Source of the DNA: Rhizobium herbae
GTDB lineage: Bacteria; Pseudomonadota; Alphaproteobacteria; Rhizobiales; Rhizobiaceae
DNA: 64,000 bases
Direction of reading: 5' to 3'
Assembly (NCBI RefSeq): GCF_017873135.1
Contig: NZ_JAGGJV010000002.1
Span: 186,001 to 250,000 of the forward strand
This document shows, one piece after another, positions 1 to 12,284 of the stretch (its first letter is position 1; every line of letters starts with the position of its first letter). The notes below the pieces were generated by a model. It was not told the DNA's origin. It did not search any database and saw only the letters and a program-made list of their open reading frames with translations. A program made the position numbers and the translations under genes.

Positions 1-1010
1 GCACTTTGGCCGGTCTGATCGATGTCGGTCTTGCCGTCGGTTTCGCCCTTGGCGGCAGCCTCATTGCCCTTGCGGATCACCTCGTGAAGCTCTTTGACGT
101 CTTCGAGCTTCTCTCCGGCTTCCAGTGCGCGGATGGATTCCTCGCGTTCCTTGCGGGTTTCGGCATCCTCGACCTTGGTCGGGTCGTTCTCCAGCCGTTC
201 GGTCTTCAATTCCTCGACGGTTTTGGGATCTGCGACGTCTTCGAGGCGCTGCAGGACCTTGCTGACGTCGGCTGTGAGGAATTTCTCCTCCGCTGCCTTG
301 TCGTCGAGGATCGTCTTGATCTTCTGGGCGGTTTCGCCATACGGGCGCTTGATCGCCTCGATCATCTCCTGCGCGGTGACCCCGATGTCCTGTAGGCCGC
401 TCTTGGCCTCCACTTCGGCGACGCTGGAAGTCAGGCCTGCCCGGGCACTGGTCAGGGCGGCCCGCAGGCGAAGCGTGTAGTCGCTGTCGTCTTCGCCGTC
501 GGCCTGCTGAAGATCGTTGCGCTGGACGAACCTTGCCAGCAGCGCCGTCATCCCTGTCGGGTTCTCGTCGGTACCGTCAACCGCCGCGGTCAGGTCGTCG
601 ACCGAGACCCGGAAGGTTGCGAGGCCGACGACCGTCGGCTTGCCGTCCGCGTCCTTCTTGGCGACCAGCTTGGTGATTGCCAGCGCGTCTTCCAGCCGGC
701 TGCCGTAGTCCATGTCGGATTCATCGGCGCCCTGCGTCACGCCCATCACGGCCGAGAAGCGTGCCGCCAGTGTCGCCATCGGGTTTTCGTCGCGCTTCAG
801 CGCGCCGAAGAAATGCTCGTTGATCCGGGCATTGGCCGCCTGCGAAACCTCGTCGGAGGTAACGCGGGCTCTGATGACCTTGTCCTCTTCCTTCTTGCCT
901 TTCGCCTTTTCCTCTTCCTCGAGGCGGCGCTTCTCGATGTCGTCGACGATCGATTGCACCATCGAAGTGACAAGCGTGGCGGAGGCCTGTTGGGTCGGGG
1001 GCAGCATCAT
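1..1010 (-). CDS. Acidic hypothetical protein, 3' end outside window
   Basis: An open reading frame runs on the minus strand from two adjacent ATG codons (1005-1010) to the left edge without a stop, so the C-terminus is missing. About 336 residues are visible. They are rich in Glu, Lys, Asp and Ala, with long charged helical stretches (an EEEEKAKGKKEED-like segment near residue 35) and no signal peptide or membrane segment. Two stretches, roughly residues 50-120 and 125-205, each contain a DSDYxxRL-like motif and look like a degenerate internal duplication. I recognise no family, so no function is proposed. Coding is supported by the long uninterrupted frame and by the codon bias of its neighbours. 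Confidence 0.7.
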   Translation of the reverse strand, partial: MMLPPTQQASATLVTSMVQSIVDDIEKRRLEEEEKAKGKKEEDKVIRARVTSDEVSQAANARINEHFFGALKRDENPMATLAARFSAVMGVTQGADESDMDYGSRLEDALAITKLVAKKDADGKPTVVGLATFRVSVDDLTAAVDGTDENPTGMTALLARFVQRNDLQQADGEDDSDYTLRLRAALTSARAGLTSSVAEVEAKSGLQDIGVTAQEMIEAIKRPYGETAQKIKTILDDKAAEEKFLTADVSKVLQRLEDVADPKTVEELKTERLENDPTKVEDAETRKEREESIRALEAGEKLEDVKELHEVIRKGNEAAAKGETDGKTDIDQTGQS

Positions 1011-1291
1011 CGGTGTCGGTCCATGATCGTAGCGGCTGTGCCCGGAGGATAAGGCGCAACCGTTAACCTGGCCTTAACCGCGATTGCGCGGGCCGGACAT
1101 CGTCACACGGCAGCAACCTTGCGGCACGCCGCCTGATCATCCGGAAGCTTGGGTTTGCAGATCAGGAACGGCGCCAGCGCGCCGAACAGGCACGACCATG
1201 CCTGCTTCAGTCCGAACAGAACGAACTCGGCGAATCCAGATCCGCACCGGTTCGAGGAATGGGCCGGTCTGGTGCTCTCCGACCGGTCGCA

Positions 1292-1918
1292 TCAGCTGTG
1301 GGCGAAGATGTCGGTCTCTTCCCAGCCGATCAGGTCCAGCTTGGCACGTGTCGGCAGGAAGGCGAAGCAGGCGTCGGCGTGATCGATGCGGCCGTCCCGG
1401 ATGAGGCGTGCGGTCAGCTTGTCGCGCAGCGCATGCAGATGCAGCACGTCGGATGCCGCATATTCCAGCTGTGCCGGCGACAGCTTTTCCGCCGCCCAGT
1501 CGGAGGACTGCTGCTGCTTGGAAATATCGACCTCGAGCAGTTCCTTCAGGTTGTCCTTCAGCCCGTGCCGGTCCGTATAGGTCCGCGTCAGCCGCGAGGC
1601 GATCTTGGTGCAGAACACCGGCGTCGTCGTCACGCCGAAGGTATGGAACAGCACGGCGATGTCGAACCGGCCGAAGTGGAAAATCTTCTGGCGGGTCGGG
1701 TCTTCCAGCATGGCGACGAGGTTCGGGGCCAGCCTCTGGCCCTTGGCGATCTGGATCACGTCGGCCGTGCCGTCGCCGGGCGAAAGCTGGACGACGCAGA
1801 GCCGGTCACGGCGCGGAATGAGGCCGAGCGTTTCGGTATCGATGGCGATGGCGCCCTTGTAGCGGGCGGCGTCTTCAACTGAAATGTCGCCTTCGTGAAG
1901 CCGTATTGTATTTGCCAT
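1292..1918 (-). CDS. rnd: Ribonuclease D, short form without HRDC domain
   Basis: The protein is a 3'-5' exoribonuclease of the DEDDy superfamily, expected in the cytoplasm in tRNA or RNA 3'-end trimming. It has 208 residues. Exo I is D27-x-E29, Exo II is HFGRFD with D86, and Exo III has Y153 and D157 (YAASD). Classical E. coli RNase D is about 375 residues and carries HRDC domains; this is the short alphaproteobacterial form with the nuclease domain only. An upstream in-frame codon exists, but the start at MANTIRL matches the usual family N-terminus. The roughly 280 bases downstream, up to the preceding gene, hold nothing I recognise. Confidence 0.92.
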   Translation of the reverse strand: MANTIRLHEGDISVEDAARYKGAIAIDTETLGLIPRRDRLCVVQLSPGDGTADVIQIAKGQRLAPNLVAMLEDPTRQKIFHFGRFDIAVLFHTFGVTTTPVFCTKIASRLTRTYTDRHGLKDNLKELLEVDISKQQQSSDWAAEKLSPAQLEYAASDVLHLHALRDKLTARLIRDGRIDHADACFAFLPTRAKLDLIGWEETDIFAHS

Positions 1919-2044
1919 GGAAAACCCCACATCAGCCGGGCAAGCGCCGCGCATTGGTTCAAGGTGTTGGGCTATAGCGCAACTTCATTGAAAACGATAC
2001 CGTCGCCTCATATTCGTAGACGGGTTAAACGTTATGGAACGCAC

Positions 2045-2362
2045 ATGTTGATCCCGCAGGCCGCCTTCCTGTCCATGGCATTGCTCGCTTCTGTCCTCCC
2101 CGCGAACGCGGGTTCATCGTGGCTGGAGCCGGTTCAGCCCGGCCAGTTCTATACCGACCTGCCGGGGGTCAAGTCGCCGGAAGAGGCGGAGGACGCCAAG
2201 CGTATCATCTGCGAACAATCTGTCGTGGAGATCCATGGCAATCCCACCCATGGACAGCGCTATCAGACCGTCAACAATTGCCGTAAGGGCGATGGGCCGG
2301 TGTTCCAGTCTCCACGATCGCCGCGGTCGATCGAGCGACAGCTGCGCGGCTTGAATTATTAG
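2045..2362 (+). CDS. Small secreted hypothetical protein
   Basis: The protein has 105 residues and begins with a clear Sec signal peptide: a hydrophobic core after MLIPQ and an AxA-type site ending ...PANAG around residue 22. The mature part is short and polar and contains two cysteines (CEQ and NNCRKG), which could form a disulfide in the periplasm. The family is not recognised. The start was chosen because the signal peptide begins exactly there; the frame remains open further upstream but loses the signal-peptide character. It is divergent from rnd, with about 125 bases between the two start codons. Confidence 0.7.
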   Translation: MLIPQAAFLSMALLASVLPANAGSSWLEPVQPGQFYTDLPGVKSPEEAEDAKRIICEQSVVEIHGNPTHGQRYQTVNNCRKGDGPVFQSPRSPRSIERQLRGLNY

Positions 2363-2468
2363 GCCCCCAACCCGCAGCTGATCTCCTTGCAAATTGCCGG
2401 ATCATCAATACAACTTGCCGCAACGAGGCGTGCCGGGCCTTCCCAAGCCCGGCCTGGGAGACGATATC

Positions 2469-3500
2469 ATGCCTGAAACGCTACGCCCCCTGGTCATCTG
2501 CGCGCCGGAGCCGCGCACGCTCGATCTGATTTTCACACCAGTGGCGCTGGAGCAGCTCAAAGCAAAGTATCGCATCGTCGAAGCCGATCCGGATGATATT
2601 GCAGGGCTGGGCGACGATATCCTTGGCGAGGCGCGTTACATCATCGGCCAGCCGCCATTAAGTGCCGAGACGCTGCAGCGCATGCCGCAACTGCGCTGCA
2701 TCCTCAACGTCGAGAGCAACCTGATCAACAACATGCCCTACGAGGTGCTGTTCGCACGCGGCATCCATGTGGTGACGACGGGGCAGGTGTTTGCCGAGCC
2801 GGTCGCCGAGATGGGTCTTGCCATGGCGCTCAACATCGCCCGCGGCATCGTCGATGCGGATGTCGATTTCCGCGAGGGCCGCGAGCTCTGGGGCGGCGAG
2901 GGCAATGCCAGGTCGCGGCTGCTGTCCGGCGCGGATGTCGGCATCATCGGCTTCGGCGATCTCGGCAAGGCGCTGAACCGCGTATTGTCCGGTTTCCGCA
3001 CCAATACCCGCGTCTACGATCCCTGGATGCCGGCCTCGATCCTGATCGACAACGGCGTCAAGCCATCGAGCCTCGAGGAGGTGCTGACGCAGAGCGACTT
3101 CATTTTCGTCGTTGCGGCCGTCACCAGCGAGAACCAGCATTTCCTCGGCACTGATGCCTTTGCCAGCATGCGCCCCGGCGCCGCCTTCATCCTGCTCAGC
3201 CGCGCCAACGTCGTCGATTTCGACGCACTGATGGCGGCGGTCGCCAGCGGCCATATCGTTGCGGCGAGCGACGTCTATCCCGACGAGCCGCTGCCGATTG
3301 ATCATCCCGTTCGCCGTCTCAAGGGCTTCCTGCGCTCCGCCCACCGGGCCGGCGCGCTCGACAGCGCCTTCAAGAAGATGGGCGACATGGTGCTGGAGGA
3401 CATGGACCTGATGGACCGCAACCTGCCGCCGATGCGCTGCAAGCGGGCGGAGCGCGAGACGGTGTCGCGCATGCGCTCCAAGCCCGTCAGCGTGAATTGA
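2469..3500 (+). CDS. D-isomer-specific 2-hydroxyacid dehydrogenase
   Basis: This 343-residue NAD(P)-dependent dehydrogenase interconverts a 2-ketoacid and a D-2-hydroxyacid. The Rossmann glycine motif is VGIIGFGDLG (G158, G161, G163, G166). The expected catalytic set is present: Arg in SRANVVD (R245), Glu in PDEP (E273) and His in SAHRAGA (H292). The start at 2469 has a GGGAG ribosome-binding sequence at a normal distance; an ATG 75 bases upstream is in frame but lies in a GC-rich inverted repeat (ccgggc/gcccgg) and extends beyond the family N-terminus. The substrate is not deducible; glyoxylate/hydroxypyruvate-type reductases are nearest in feel. The stop lies six bases from the convergent MFS gene. 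Confidence 0.9.
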   Translation: MPETLRPLVICAPEPRTLDLIFTPVALEQLKAKYRIVEADPDDIAGLGDDILGEARYIIGQPPLSAETLQRMPQLRCILNVESNLINNMPYEVLFARGIHVVTTGQVFAEPVAEMGLAMALNIARGIVDADVDFREGRELWGGEGNARSRLLSGADVGIIGFGDLGKALNRVLSGFRTNTRVYDPWMPASILIDNGVKPSSLEEVLTQSDFIFVVAAVTSENQHFLGTDAFASMRPGAAFILLSRANVVDFDALMAAVASGHIVAASDVYPDEPLPIDHPVRRLKGFLRSAHRAGALDSAFKKMGDMVLEDMDLMDRNLPPMRCKRAERETVSRMRSKPVSVN

Positions 3501-3506
3501 CCAGCG

Positions 3507-4823
3507 TCAACTGACCGTCGCCGGCTTCAGTTTTGCCGTGCCCGCCGAAAGCACCAAGGGTGCTGCCATCAGGCAAAGCGCGCCGGCGATCATCAGCGCG
3601 GGCAGGTAGCTCGCGTAGTTGTCGCGGATGAAGCCGCCGCCGAAGGCTGCGAAGGCGGCGCCGATCTGGTGGCCGGTGAACACCCAGCCGAACACCATGT
3701 TGGCCCGCTCGCGGCCGAAATGCTGGGCGGTGAGCTTCACCGTCGGCGGGACAGTGGCCACCCAGTCGAGCCCGTAGAAGATGGCGAAGATCGACAGACC
3801 GAGGAACTCGAAGCCGGTGAAGGGCAACCAGAGCAGCGACAGGCCGCGCAGGCCATAATACCAGAACAGCAGCCAGCGGTTGTCGTAGCGATCCGACAGC
3901 CAGCCGGAGGCGACGGTGCCGGCGAAATCGAACAGGCCGATGATAGCAAGCACGCCGGTCGCGGTGATCGCCGTCATGCCGTAATCGGCGCAGAGCGAGA
4001 CGAAATGCGTCTGGATGAGGCCGTTGGTCGAGGCGCCGCAGACGAAGAACGACAGGAACAGCATCCAGAAGATCCGCGTCTTCGATGCGTCGATCAGAAC
4101 GTCGATCGGCGAGTTGGTCTTGAGGCCGCCGGTCACCGGCGGGTCATCCACGACCTGACCATAGGGGCGCAGGCCGAGATCCGATGGACGATCGCGCATG
4201 AACAGCAGCATCGTGGCGGCGCAGACGAGCAGCATGGCGAGAATGAACAGGATCGCCGCGCGCCAGCCGTAAGCTTCCGTCAACGCCGCGATCAGCGGCA
4301 GGAAGACCAGCTGGCCGGTGGCGGTGCTTGCCGTCAGCAGGCCGATGACGAGGCCGCGCCGCGCGGTAAACCAGCGTGTGGCAACCGTAGCGCCCATTAC
4401 CATGGCCGTCAGTCCCGTACCGATACCGACGACGAAGCCCCAGAGTACGATCAACTGCCAGACCTCGCGCATGAACAGTGACAAGCCCATGCCGGTGAAG
4501 ACGACGGTGATTGCCGTCAGCGCCATCCGCCGCATGCCGAAGCGGTTCATCAGGGCGGCGGCAAAGGGCGCCATCAGGCCGAACAGGAGGAAGCGCATGG
4601 CAAGCGCCGCCGAGATTTGCGTCGCCTCCCAGCCGAATTCCTTCTGCAGCGGCAGGATCAGGACCGAAGGCGCGCCGATCGTGCCTGCGGTCACCAGCAT
4701 GGTGAGGAAGGCGGTGGCGGCGACGATCCAGCCGTAGTGGACATCGCGCTGTTCAAGCCGTCTGGAGAGGATTGTCGAAAGCAAGGTCGGATTTCCCGGT
4801 GAAAAGCGGATAAGGGAGAGCAT
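3507..4823 (-). CDS. MFS transporter, probable monocarboxylate/anion type
   Basis: The 438-residue inner-membrane protein has about twelve hydrophobic segments and an N-terminal HYGWIV motif followed by a first helix with a TIGAPSV turn. These features are common in MFS carriers of the oxalate/formate and monocarboxylate group. A loop-2 element (NRFGMRRMAL) fits the MFS A-motif region. The central loop (about residues 200-225) is hydrophilic. The substrate is unknown. The gene lies downstream of an HxlR regulator in the same direction. A near-copy of the HxlR-promoter palindrome sits 41 bases upstream of the start, so HxlR control is likely. No good ribosome-binding site precedes the chosen ATG, and a slightly later start is possible. 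Confidence 0.85.
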   Translation of the reverse strand: MLSLIRFSPGNPTLLSTILSRRLEQRDVHYGWIVAATAFLTMLVTAGTIGAPSVLILPLQKEFGWEATQISAALAMRFLLFGLMAPFAAALMNRFGMRRMALTAITVVFTGMGLSLFMREVWQLIVLWGFVVGIGTGLTAMVMGATVATRWFTARRGLVIGLLTASTATGQLVFLPLIAALTEAYGWRAAILFILAMLLVCAATMLLFMRDRPSDLGLRPYGQVVDDPPVTGGLKTNSPIDVLIDASKTRIFWMLFLSFFVCGASTNGLIQTHFVSLCADYGMTAITATGVLAIIGLFDFAGTVASGWLSDRYDNRWLLFWYYGLRGLSLLWLPFTGFEFLGLSIFAIFYGLDWVATVPPTVKLTAQHFGRERANMVFGWVFTGHQIGAAFAAFGGGFIRDNYASYLPALMIAGALCLMAAPLVLSAGTAKLKPATVS

Positions 4824-4864
4824 TCACGATTTTAGACTATCATTATGCAAGCCACTAATCGAAA

Positions 4865-4883
4865 AACTTTCACCATGCAAGTC
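4865..4883. promoter_or_regulatory. Candidate HxlR operator upstream of MFS gene
   Basis: The sequence AACTTTCACCATGCAAGTC matches 17 of 19 positions of the perfect palindrome at 5476-5494. It lies 41 bases upstream of the transporter start. One half-site (GCAAGTC) is intact and the other carries the two substitutions. Another GCAAG lies just downstream at 4847-4851. Binding by the HxlR protein is inferred. Confidence 0.6.
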
Positions 4884-5009
4884 GGTCGTCGAAAATATGG
4901 AGAGGCGGTGACGCGCGGGACGTCAGGAGAAAGATATTTCAAACCCACAATCGCGGCGCACCGCATCGACTGGCTGGAGTTTACCGCATCCCGGCAGGGC
5001 GGGGAAAAT

Positions 5010-5456
5010 TCAGGCCTGGCGGACCGATTTCAGGGAGAAGGTATCGGCATCGATCGGCTTGCCGGTGAGGCTGTCGATATAAACCGGCAGCGCGGCGGCG
5101 CCGGTTTCCGTGTCGGTGATCCGCATCGTCACGCCGCGATCGGCGAAATGGCGGTTGCCGAACATGGAGAGCGCGATCAAAAGCGGCTGCAACTCGCGGC
5201 CCATGTCGGTCAGCAGATATTCGTAGCGGACCGGGCGATCCTGATAGGCGCGCTTTTCCAGCAGACCGGCCTCGACCAGCGATTTCAGCCGGCGGGTCAG
5301 GATATTGGGCGCAATGCCGGTACTCTTCTGGAATTCGTCGAACTTGGTGCGGCCGAAGAAGACGTCGCGCAGGATGAGAATGCTCCACCATTCGCCGACC
5401 CGGTCGAGGGTACGGGCGATGGGGCAGGTCATGTCATCGAAGCTCTTGCGTTGCAT
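5010..5456 (-). CDS. HxlR-family transcriptional regulator
   Basis: This 148-residue winged-helix DNA-binding protein has the HxlR signature: an N-terminal CPIARTLD with Cys11, then the VGEWWSILILRD helix, and a recognition region with APNILTRRLKSL followed by the wing. HxlR proteins usually sense thiol-reactive or other small molecules and often act on a neighbouring gene. Here the MFS transporter lies downstream on the same strand. A perfect 19-bp palindrome sits 20 bases upstream of the start, consistent with autoregulation. Confidence 0.93.
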   Translation of the reverse strand: MQRKSFDDMTCPIARTLDRVGEWWSILILRDVFFGRTKFDEFQKSTGIAPNILTRRLKSLVEAGLLEKRAYQDRPVRYEYLLTDMGRELQPLLIALSMFGNRHFADRGVTMRITDTETGAAALPVYIDSLTGKPIDADTFSLKSVRQA

Positions 5457-5475
5457 GGCTCCTCAATAGAGCCTG

Positions 5476-5494
5476 GACTTGCACCATGCAAGTC
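5476..5494. promoter_or_regulatory. Palindromic operator upstream of hxlR-type gene
   Basis: GACTTGCACCATGCAAGTC is a perfect inverted repeat with 7-base arms and a 5-base spacer, 20 bases before the regulator start. The same motif recurs with two mismatches before the transporter gene. It is the best candidate for the HxlR binding site. Confidence 0.7.
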
Positions 5495-5508
5495 GGGTCG
5501 GACGAAGC

Positions 5509-5715
5509 TCATTCGCCGTTGACGCGGCGCATCGCTTCGAGAATGGCGCCCTTGGTCCCGTGGCCGGTCTTGTAAAGCCCGAGCATGACGGTGGCGGCAT
5601 CGCGGCCGTCATCGCTATCGAGCGTAGTGCTCGTCCGTTCGCACCATTCCTCCAGCGCGCCGCAGACCACTTCGATTTCGCTCTGATTCAAGGCCATGTC
5701 CGACAGAAACGACAT
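5509..5715 (-). CDS. Small hypothetical protein
   Basis: This 68-residue soluble acidic protein has two cysteines (VVCGALEEWC) and a helical pattern. The family is not recognised. A GTGGAG sequence lies just before the chosen ATG; a second in-frame ATG six codons later (MALNQSE) is an alternative start. The gene ends 14 bases from the HxlR palindrome, which therefore lies between this gene and the regulator and could also act as part of its 3' region. Confidence 0.5.
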   Translation of the reverse strand: MSFLSDMALNQSEIEVVCGALEEWCERTSTTLDSDDGRDAATVMLGLYKTGHGTKGAILEAMRRVNGE

Positions 5716-5868
5716 TGCTCCACCCTATCGTTCGAAACACACCTAGTTTGGAATGATAGTGTAGAGCCATCGAACACGATGACAATTCCCAGATTTAGGG
5801 GGTTGGCAACCCGGCACTCGACCGGGGCCACCGTGCAGGGGCTGGACCTGACGGACTGTTGCGTCAGG

Positions 5869-6057
5869 TCATTCCGCGGCGACCGCGGACGCCTCGAGAA
5901 GGGACGCGGCGATGGCCATCGCCAGCAGCTTTCCCTTCGCCCGGATCGTACTGCTGTCAAGATCGCGAGCCGAAAGCGCGAGGTCCATGCCCTCGCGCAT
6001 CAGGATCTGTTGTGCCCTGTAAACCGCCCAGTTTTCGACGTCGTCGCGCTTCCGCAT
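5869..6057 (-). CDS. Small hypothetical protein
   Basis: This 62-residue, mostly helical, charged protein (MRKRDDVENW...) shows no recognised domain. A purine-rich GGGGGC lies about ten bases before the start. A 15-base palindrome (6072-6086) lies just upstream and may be an operator. The 150 bases between this gene and the next small gene hold no clear feature. Coding status rests on length, the ribosome-binding sequence and codon pattern only. Confidence 0.45.
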   Translation of the reverse strand: MRKRDDVENWAVYRAQQILMREGMDLALSARDLDSSTIRAKGKLLAMAIAASLLEASAVAAE

Positions 6058-6071
6058 GGCGCTTGCCCCCA

Positions 6072-6086
6072 GCTAAATCATTTAGC
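6072..6086. promoter_or_regulatory. Short palindrome GCTAAATCATTTAGC
   Basis: The sequence has two 7-base inverted arms around a single base, 15 bases upstream of the small gene that starts at 6057. It is AT-rich against a GC-rich background. Operator function is only inferred. Confidence 0.35.
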
Positions 6087-6223
6087 GTTGTCGTTCAGCT
6101 CTCAGTCCGGCCTGAACGCAGGCACATGAGGCGAATCACCCGAGCACGTGAACAGAATGCGACATTTCCTTGAATTCGGAAGCAGAACTTTTGAGCGATG
6201 ATTAATTGGGGTGAAACGCCGCC

Positions 6224-8365
<2,142 letters not shown>

Positions 8366-8473
8366 GATTCATTCCTTCCGCGCCTTAACAATGCACAAAG
8401 CTGCAGCTTCAGGCGTCCATTCCTCTCCCATAATACTCGAAGCAAAAATCGCGGCCGGGCCAGCTTTCACGAA

Positions 8474-9036
8474 CTATCTCCACAGCTTCCAAAATCGCTT
8501 TTTTGGTGCGGCTTGTTTGAACTCCAAAGCATAAAATGAGAATGAGTTCACCAAATCATGTCTCACGCCGGAGATTGTCCGAAATAACTCCACGGGGACC
8601 TCGAAGTAGAAGTCCACGTCATCGACACCTTCTTGGCTAATTTTTGCTTCTTCACGAAGCGTGGTGACGGTCGCGGTTATCGTATCAGGTACGTCGCCGG
8701 TTAGAGAAACGTGATCAAGCCCGTATTCCGGATTGTGTGCAACGCTCCATACCTGTTTTCCTCCCCTGAAGAAGGAAGTGCTGCAGAACATTGTGGTTTC
8801 ACAGACATCGCACGCTAATAAACTGATGTCGTTGGATATTCTAATATAGTCGGGCTCAGAGAGACTGCCTTTCCGCCAATTTTGCCAGATCAGATAAGAG
8901 CTTTCATTTATAGAAGCGCCGCTGAATTGCTCTTCGTTGTAAGAGTCTTCCGTGGTGCTCTCGGTAAATCCCGCAGCATCCAAAATCGCAGTTTTCGAAG
9001 ATTCTCGGAAGTAGAGTATCGAGCATCTGAATCCCA

Positions 9037-9037
<1 letters not shown>
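8474..9037 (-). CDS. AT-rich orphan protein, translationally coupled to pccA
   Basis: This 187-residue protein has no recognised domain, signal peptide or membrane segment. It is acidic, with many Ser, Thr and Glu, and has a basic tail (APKKRFWKLWR). Its base composition is clearly more AT-rich than pccA and scpA on either side, suggesting transfer. The ATG shares its A with the TGA stop of pccA (TGATG), and a GTG directly in front is another possible start; either way translation is coupled to pccA. It sits between two metabolic genes normally found together. A role as an immunity, effector or small modifier protein is possible but nothing in the sequence proves it. Confidence 0.65.
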
Positions 9038-11040
<2,003 letters not shown>

Positions 11041-11043
11041 TTT

Positions 11044-11865
11044 TTATTCACCATCCAAAGCAGCCAATTTCTCGCGCAAGGTAGGAAGGTGGCTTTTCTG
11101 AAGTGTGATCGGCTTTCTCTTACTGATATAGTTAATCGCTCTCTCTATTTCCGACTTGGATTTGGCTTTGGCCGTAATAGCGCGAGCAGTAACTCTTGCA
11201 GTCATTATCTCAGAATCTGGAAGCGTAAAAAATTCTTCGGCGGATATTTCACGCGTCGTTGCTATGGGCTTCGCAGATGGTTCTTTATTTTGTATTAGGC
11301 CGATAATGTCAGATACAGCCTTTTCTATATTTCCTATCCGATCCTCTTCTGTTTTTTTCGGCTCCGTTGTCTTCTTTTTCGTGCTATTTATATCTTCTAT
11401 TTGACCATCTAAATTTGGCCACCAAGTCTCAAAAGTTCTGGAGAATACGATCTCTGTTAGAGCGTCATCATCGCTCAATCCTTCAAATAAAGAGGTCATC
11501 ACGCTGTTAATGCCAGATTTGTCTAGATTAACGCATTGAAATTGGTTCAATGGACTACTGGAAAGCTCAAGTAGTTTCATGCCGCACAATATTGGCATCA
11601 CCCTGGATCTTTCCAGGTGCTTTGCTAAAGCTCCGGCCTCGAAATTTATCCATGGCCGATCTTTATTTTCAGATGTTAGAATTACGATACCAAAATCGAT
11701 CTGATCAAGGGCACTATTGATTTTATTCTGCCAGCGTTCTCCAGCACCTATATCATGCGCGGAGACAAAAACCTCACACGATTGAATGACGCATGGAATC
11801 CAATCTCGCAATGCGATGGCCAAGTGTTTTGAATAATCGCCTGACCAGCTGATGAAAATCTTCAT
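11044..11865 (-). CDS. TIR-domain protein with unknown C-terminal region
   Basis: The 273-residue protein begins with a TIR fold (about 1-115): MKIFISWSG for strand A and box 1, SAHDIGAGERW for the BB-loop region, and WINFEAGAL carrying the glutamate (E76) in the position of the NAD-cleaving residue of TIR enzymes. A low-complexity Lys/Thr linker follows (about 145-165), then a helical C-terminal part (about 200-273) rich in Lys and Ala that I cannot assign. Bacterial TIR proteins of this type often act in antiphage defence or as NADase effectors. The gene is strikingly AT-rich. GGAGG at 11875-11879 gives a strong ribosome-binding site, and pccA starts 3 bases after the stop. No Thoeris, CBASS or Argonaute partner is visible. 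Confidence 0.85.
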   Translation of the reverse strand: MKIFISWSGDYSKHLAIALRDWIPCVIQSCEVFVSAHDIGAGERWQNKINSALDQIDFGIVILTSENKDRPWINFEAGALAKHLERSRVMPILCGMKLLELSSSPLNQFQCVNLDKSGINSVMTSLFEGLSDDDALTEIVFSRTFETWWPNLDGQIEDINSTKKKTTEPKKTEEDRIGNIEKAVSDIIGLIQNKEPSAKPIATTREISAEEFFTLPDSEIMTARVTARAITAKAKSKSEIERAINYISKRKPITLQKSHLPTLREKLAALDGE

Positions 11866-11914
11866 TATTTATATCCTCCAAGGGTATTACATTGTATTTA
11901 TGCTTACTTGAGGA

Positions 11915-12280
11915 TCAAGCTTCCTCGAAGGCTTGCGGGAAGTTCTTGCGGGCCAGGGGCTCGTTGAGCTTCAGCAGTCCCTCGTATGAGGCCGGATCGA
12001 AGCCTCTTTCCGCCGGCAGCAGTTCGCGCCCGAACAGGCGGCACAACCGTTCTCCGTCCAGATTGCCGCGCTGGAACGGCGTCGTGCCGAAATACTGCCA
12101 GAGGGCCTGCACGAAGCCGATGTCGGCAAGTGCCACCGTCTGGTCCATGGTCCGCTGCCGCGGCCAGGCCGTCAAAGGAGTGACCCTGGAATTGGCCCGG
12201 CGCAGCGTGAATTGCCACTGGGTTCCGAGCAGTCCGGGTGGAAAGCCGCGATGCTTGGGCATTTCAGGGGTCTTGGCCAT
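11915..12280 (-). CDS. Tandem paralogue A, family unknown
   Basis: This 121-residue soluble protein is about half identical by hand alignment to the gene just upstream at 12285-12662. Shared elements include KHRGFPxG near the N-terminus, FTxRRAN, ALWxxFGxxPFxRGNLD and LFGRExxPAE...FDPxSYExLL. This indicates a local duplication. No catalytic motif, signal peptide or membrane segment is evident, and I do not recognise the family. The four-base gap to the upstream copy indicates one transcript. The 49 bases separating it from the TIR gene hold only that gene's ribosome-binding site. Confidence 0.7.
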   Translation of the reverse strand: MAKTPEMPKHRGFPPGLLGTQWQFTLRRANSRVTPLTAWPRQRTMDQTVALADIGFVQALWQYFGTTPFQRGNLDGERLCRLFGRELLPAERGFDPASYEGLLKLNEPLARKNFPQAFEEA

Positions 12281-12284
12281 GGCG

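Noticed and set aside
1011-1291. Possible remnant gene between the acidic hypothetical gene and rnd
   Set aside because: No frame gives a recognisable family segment and no terminator or repeat is clear.
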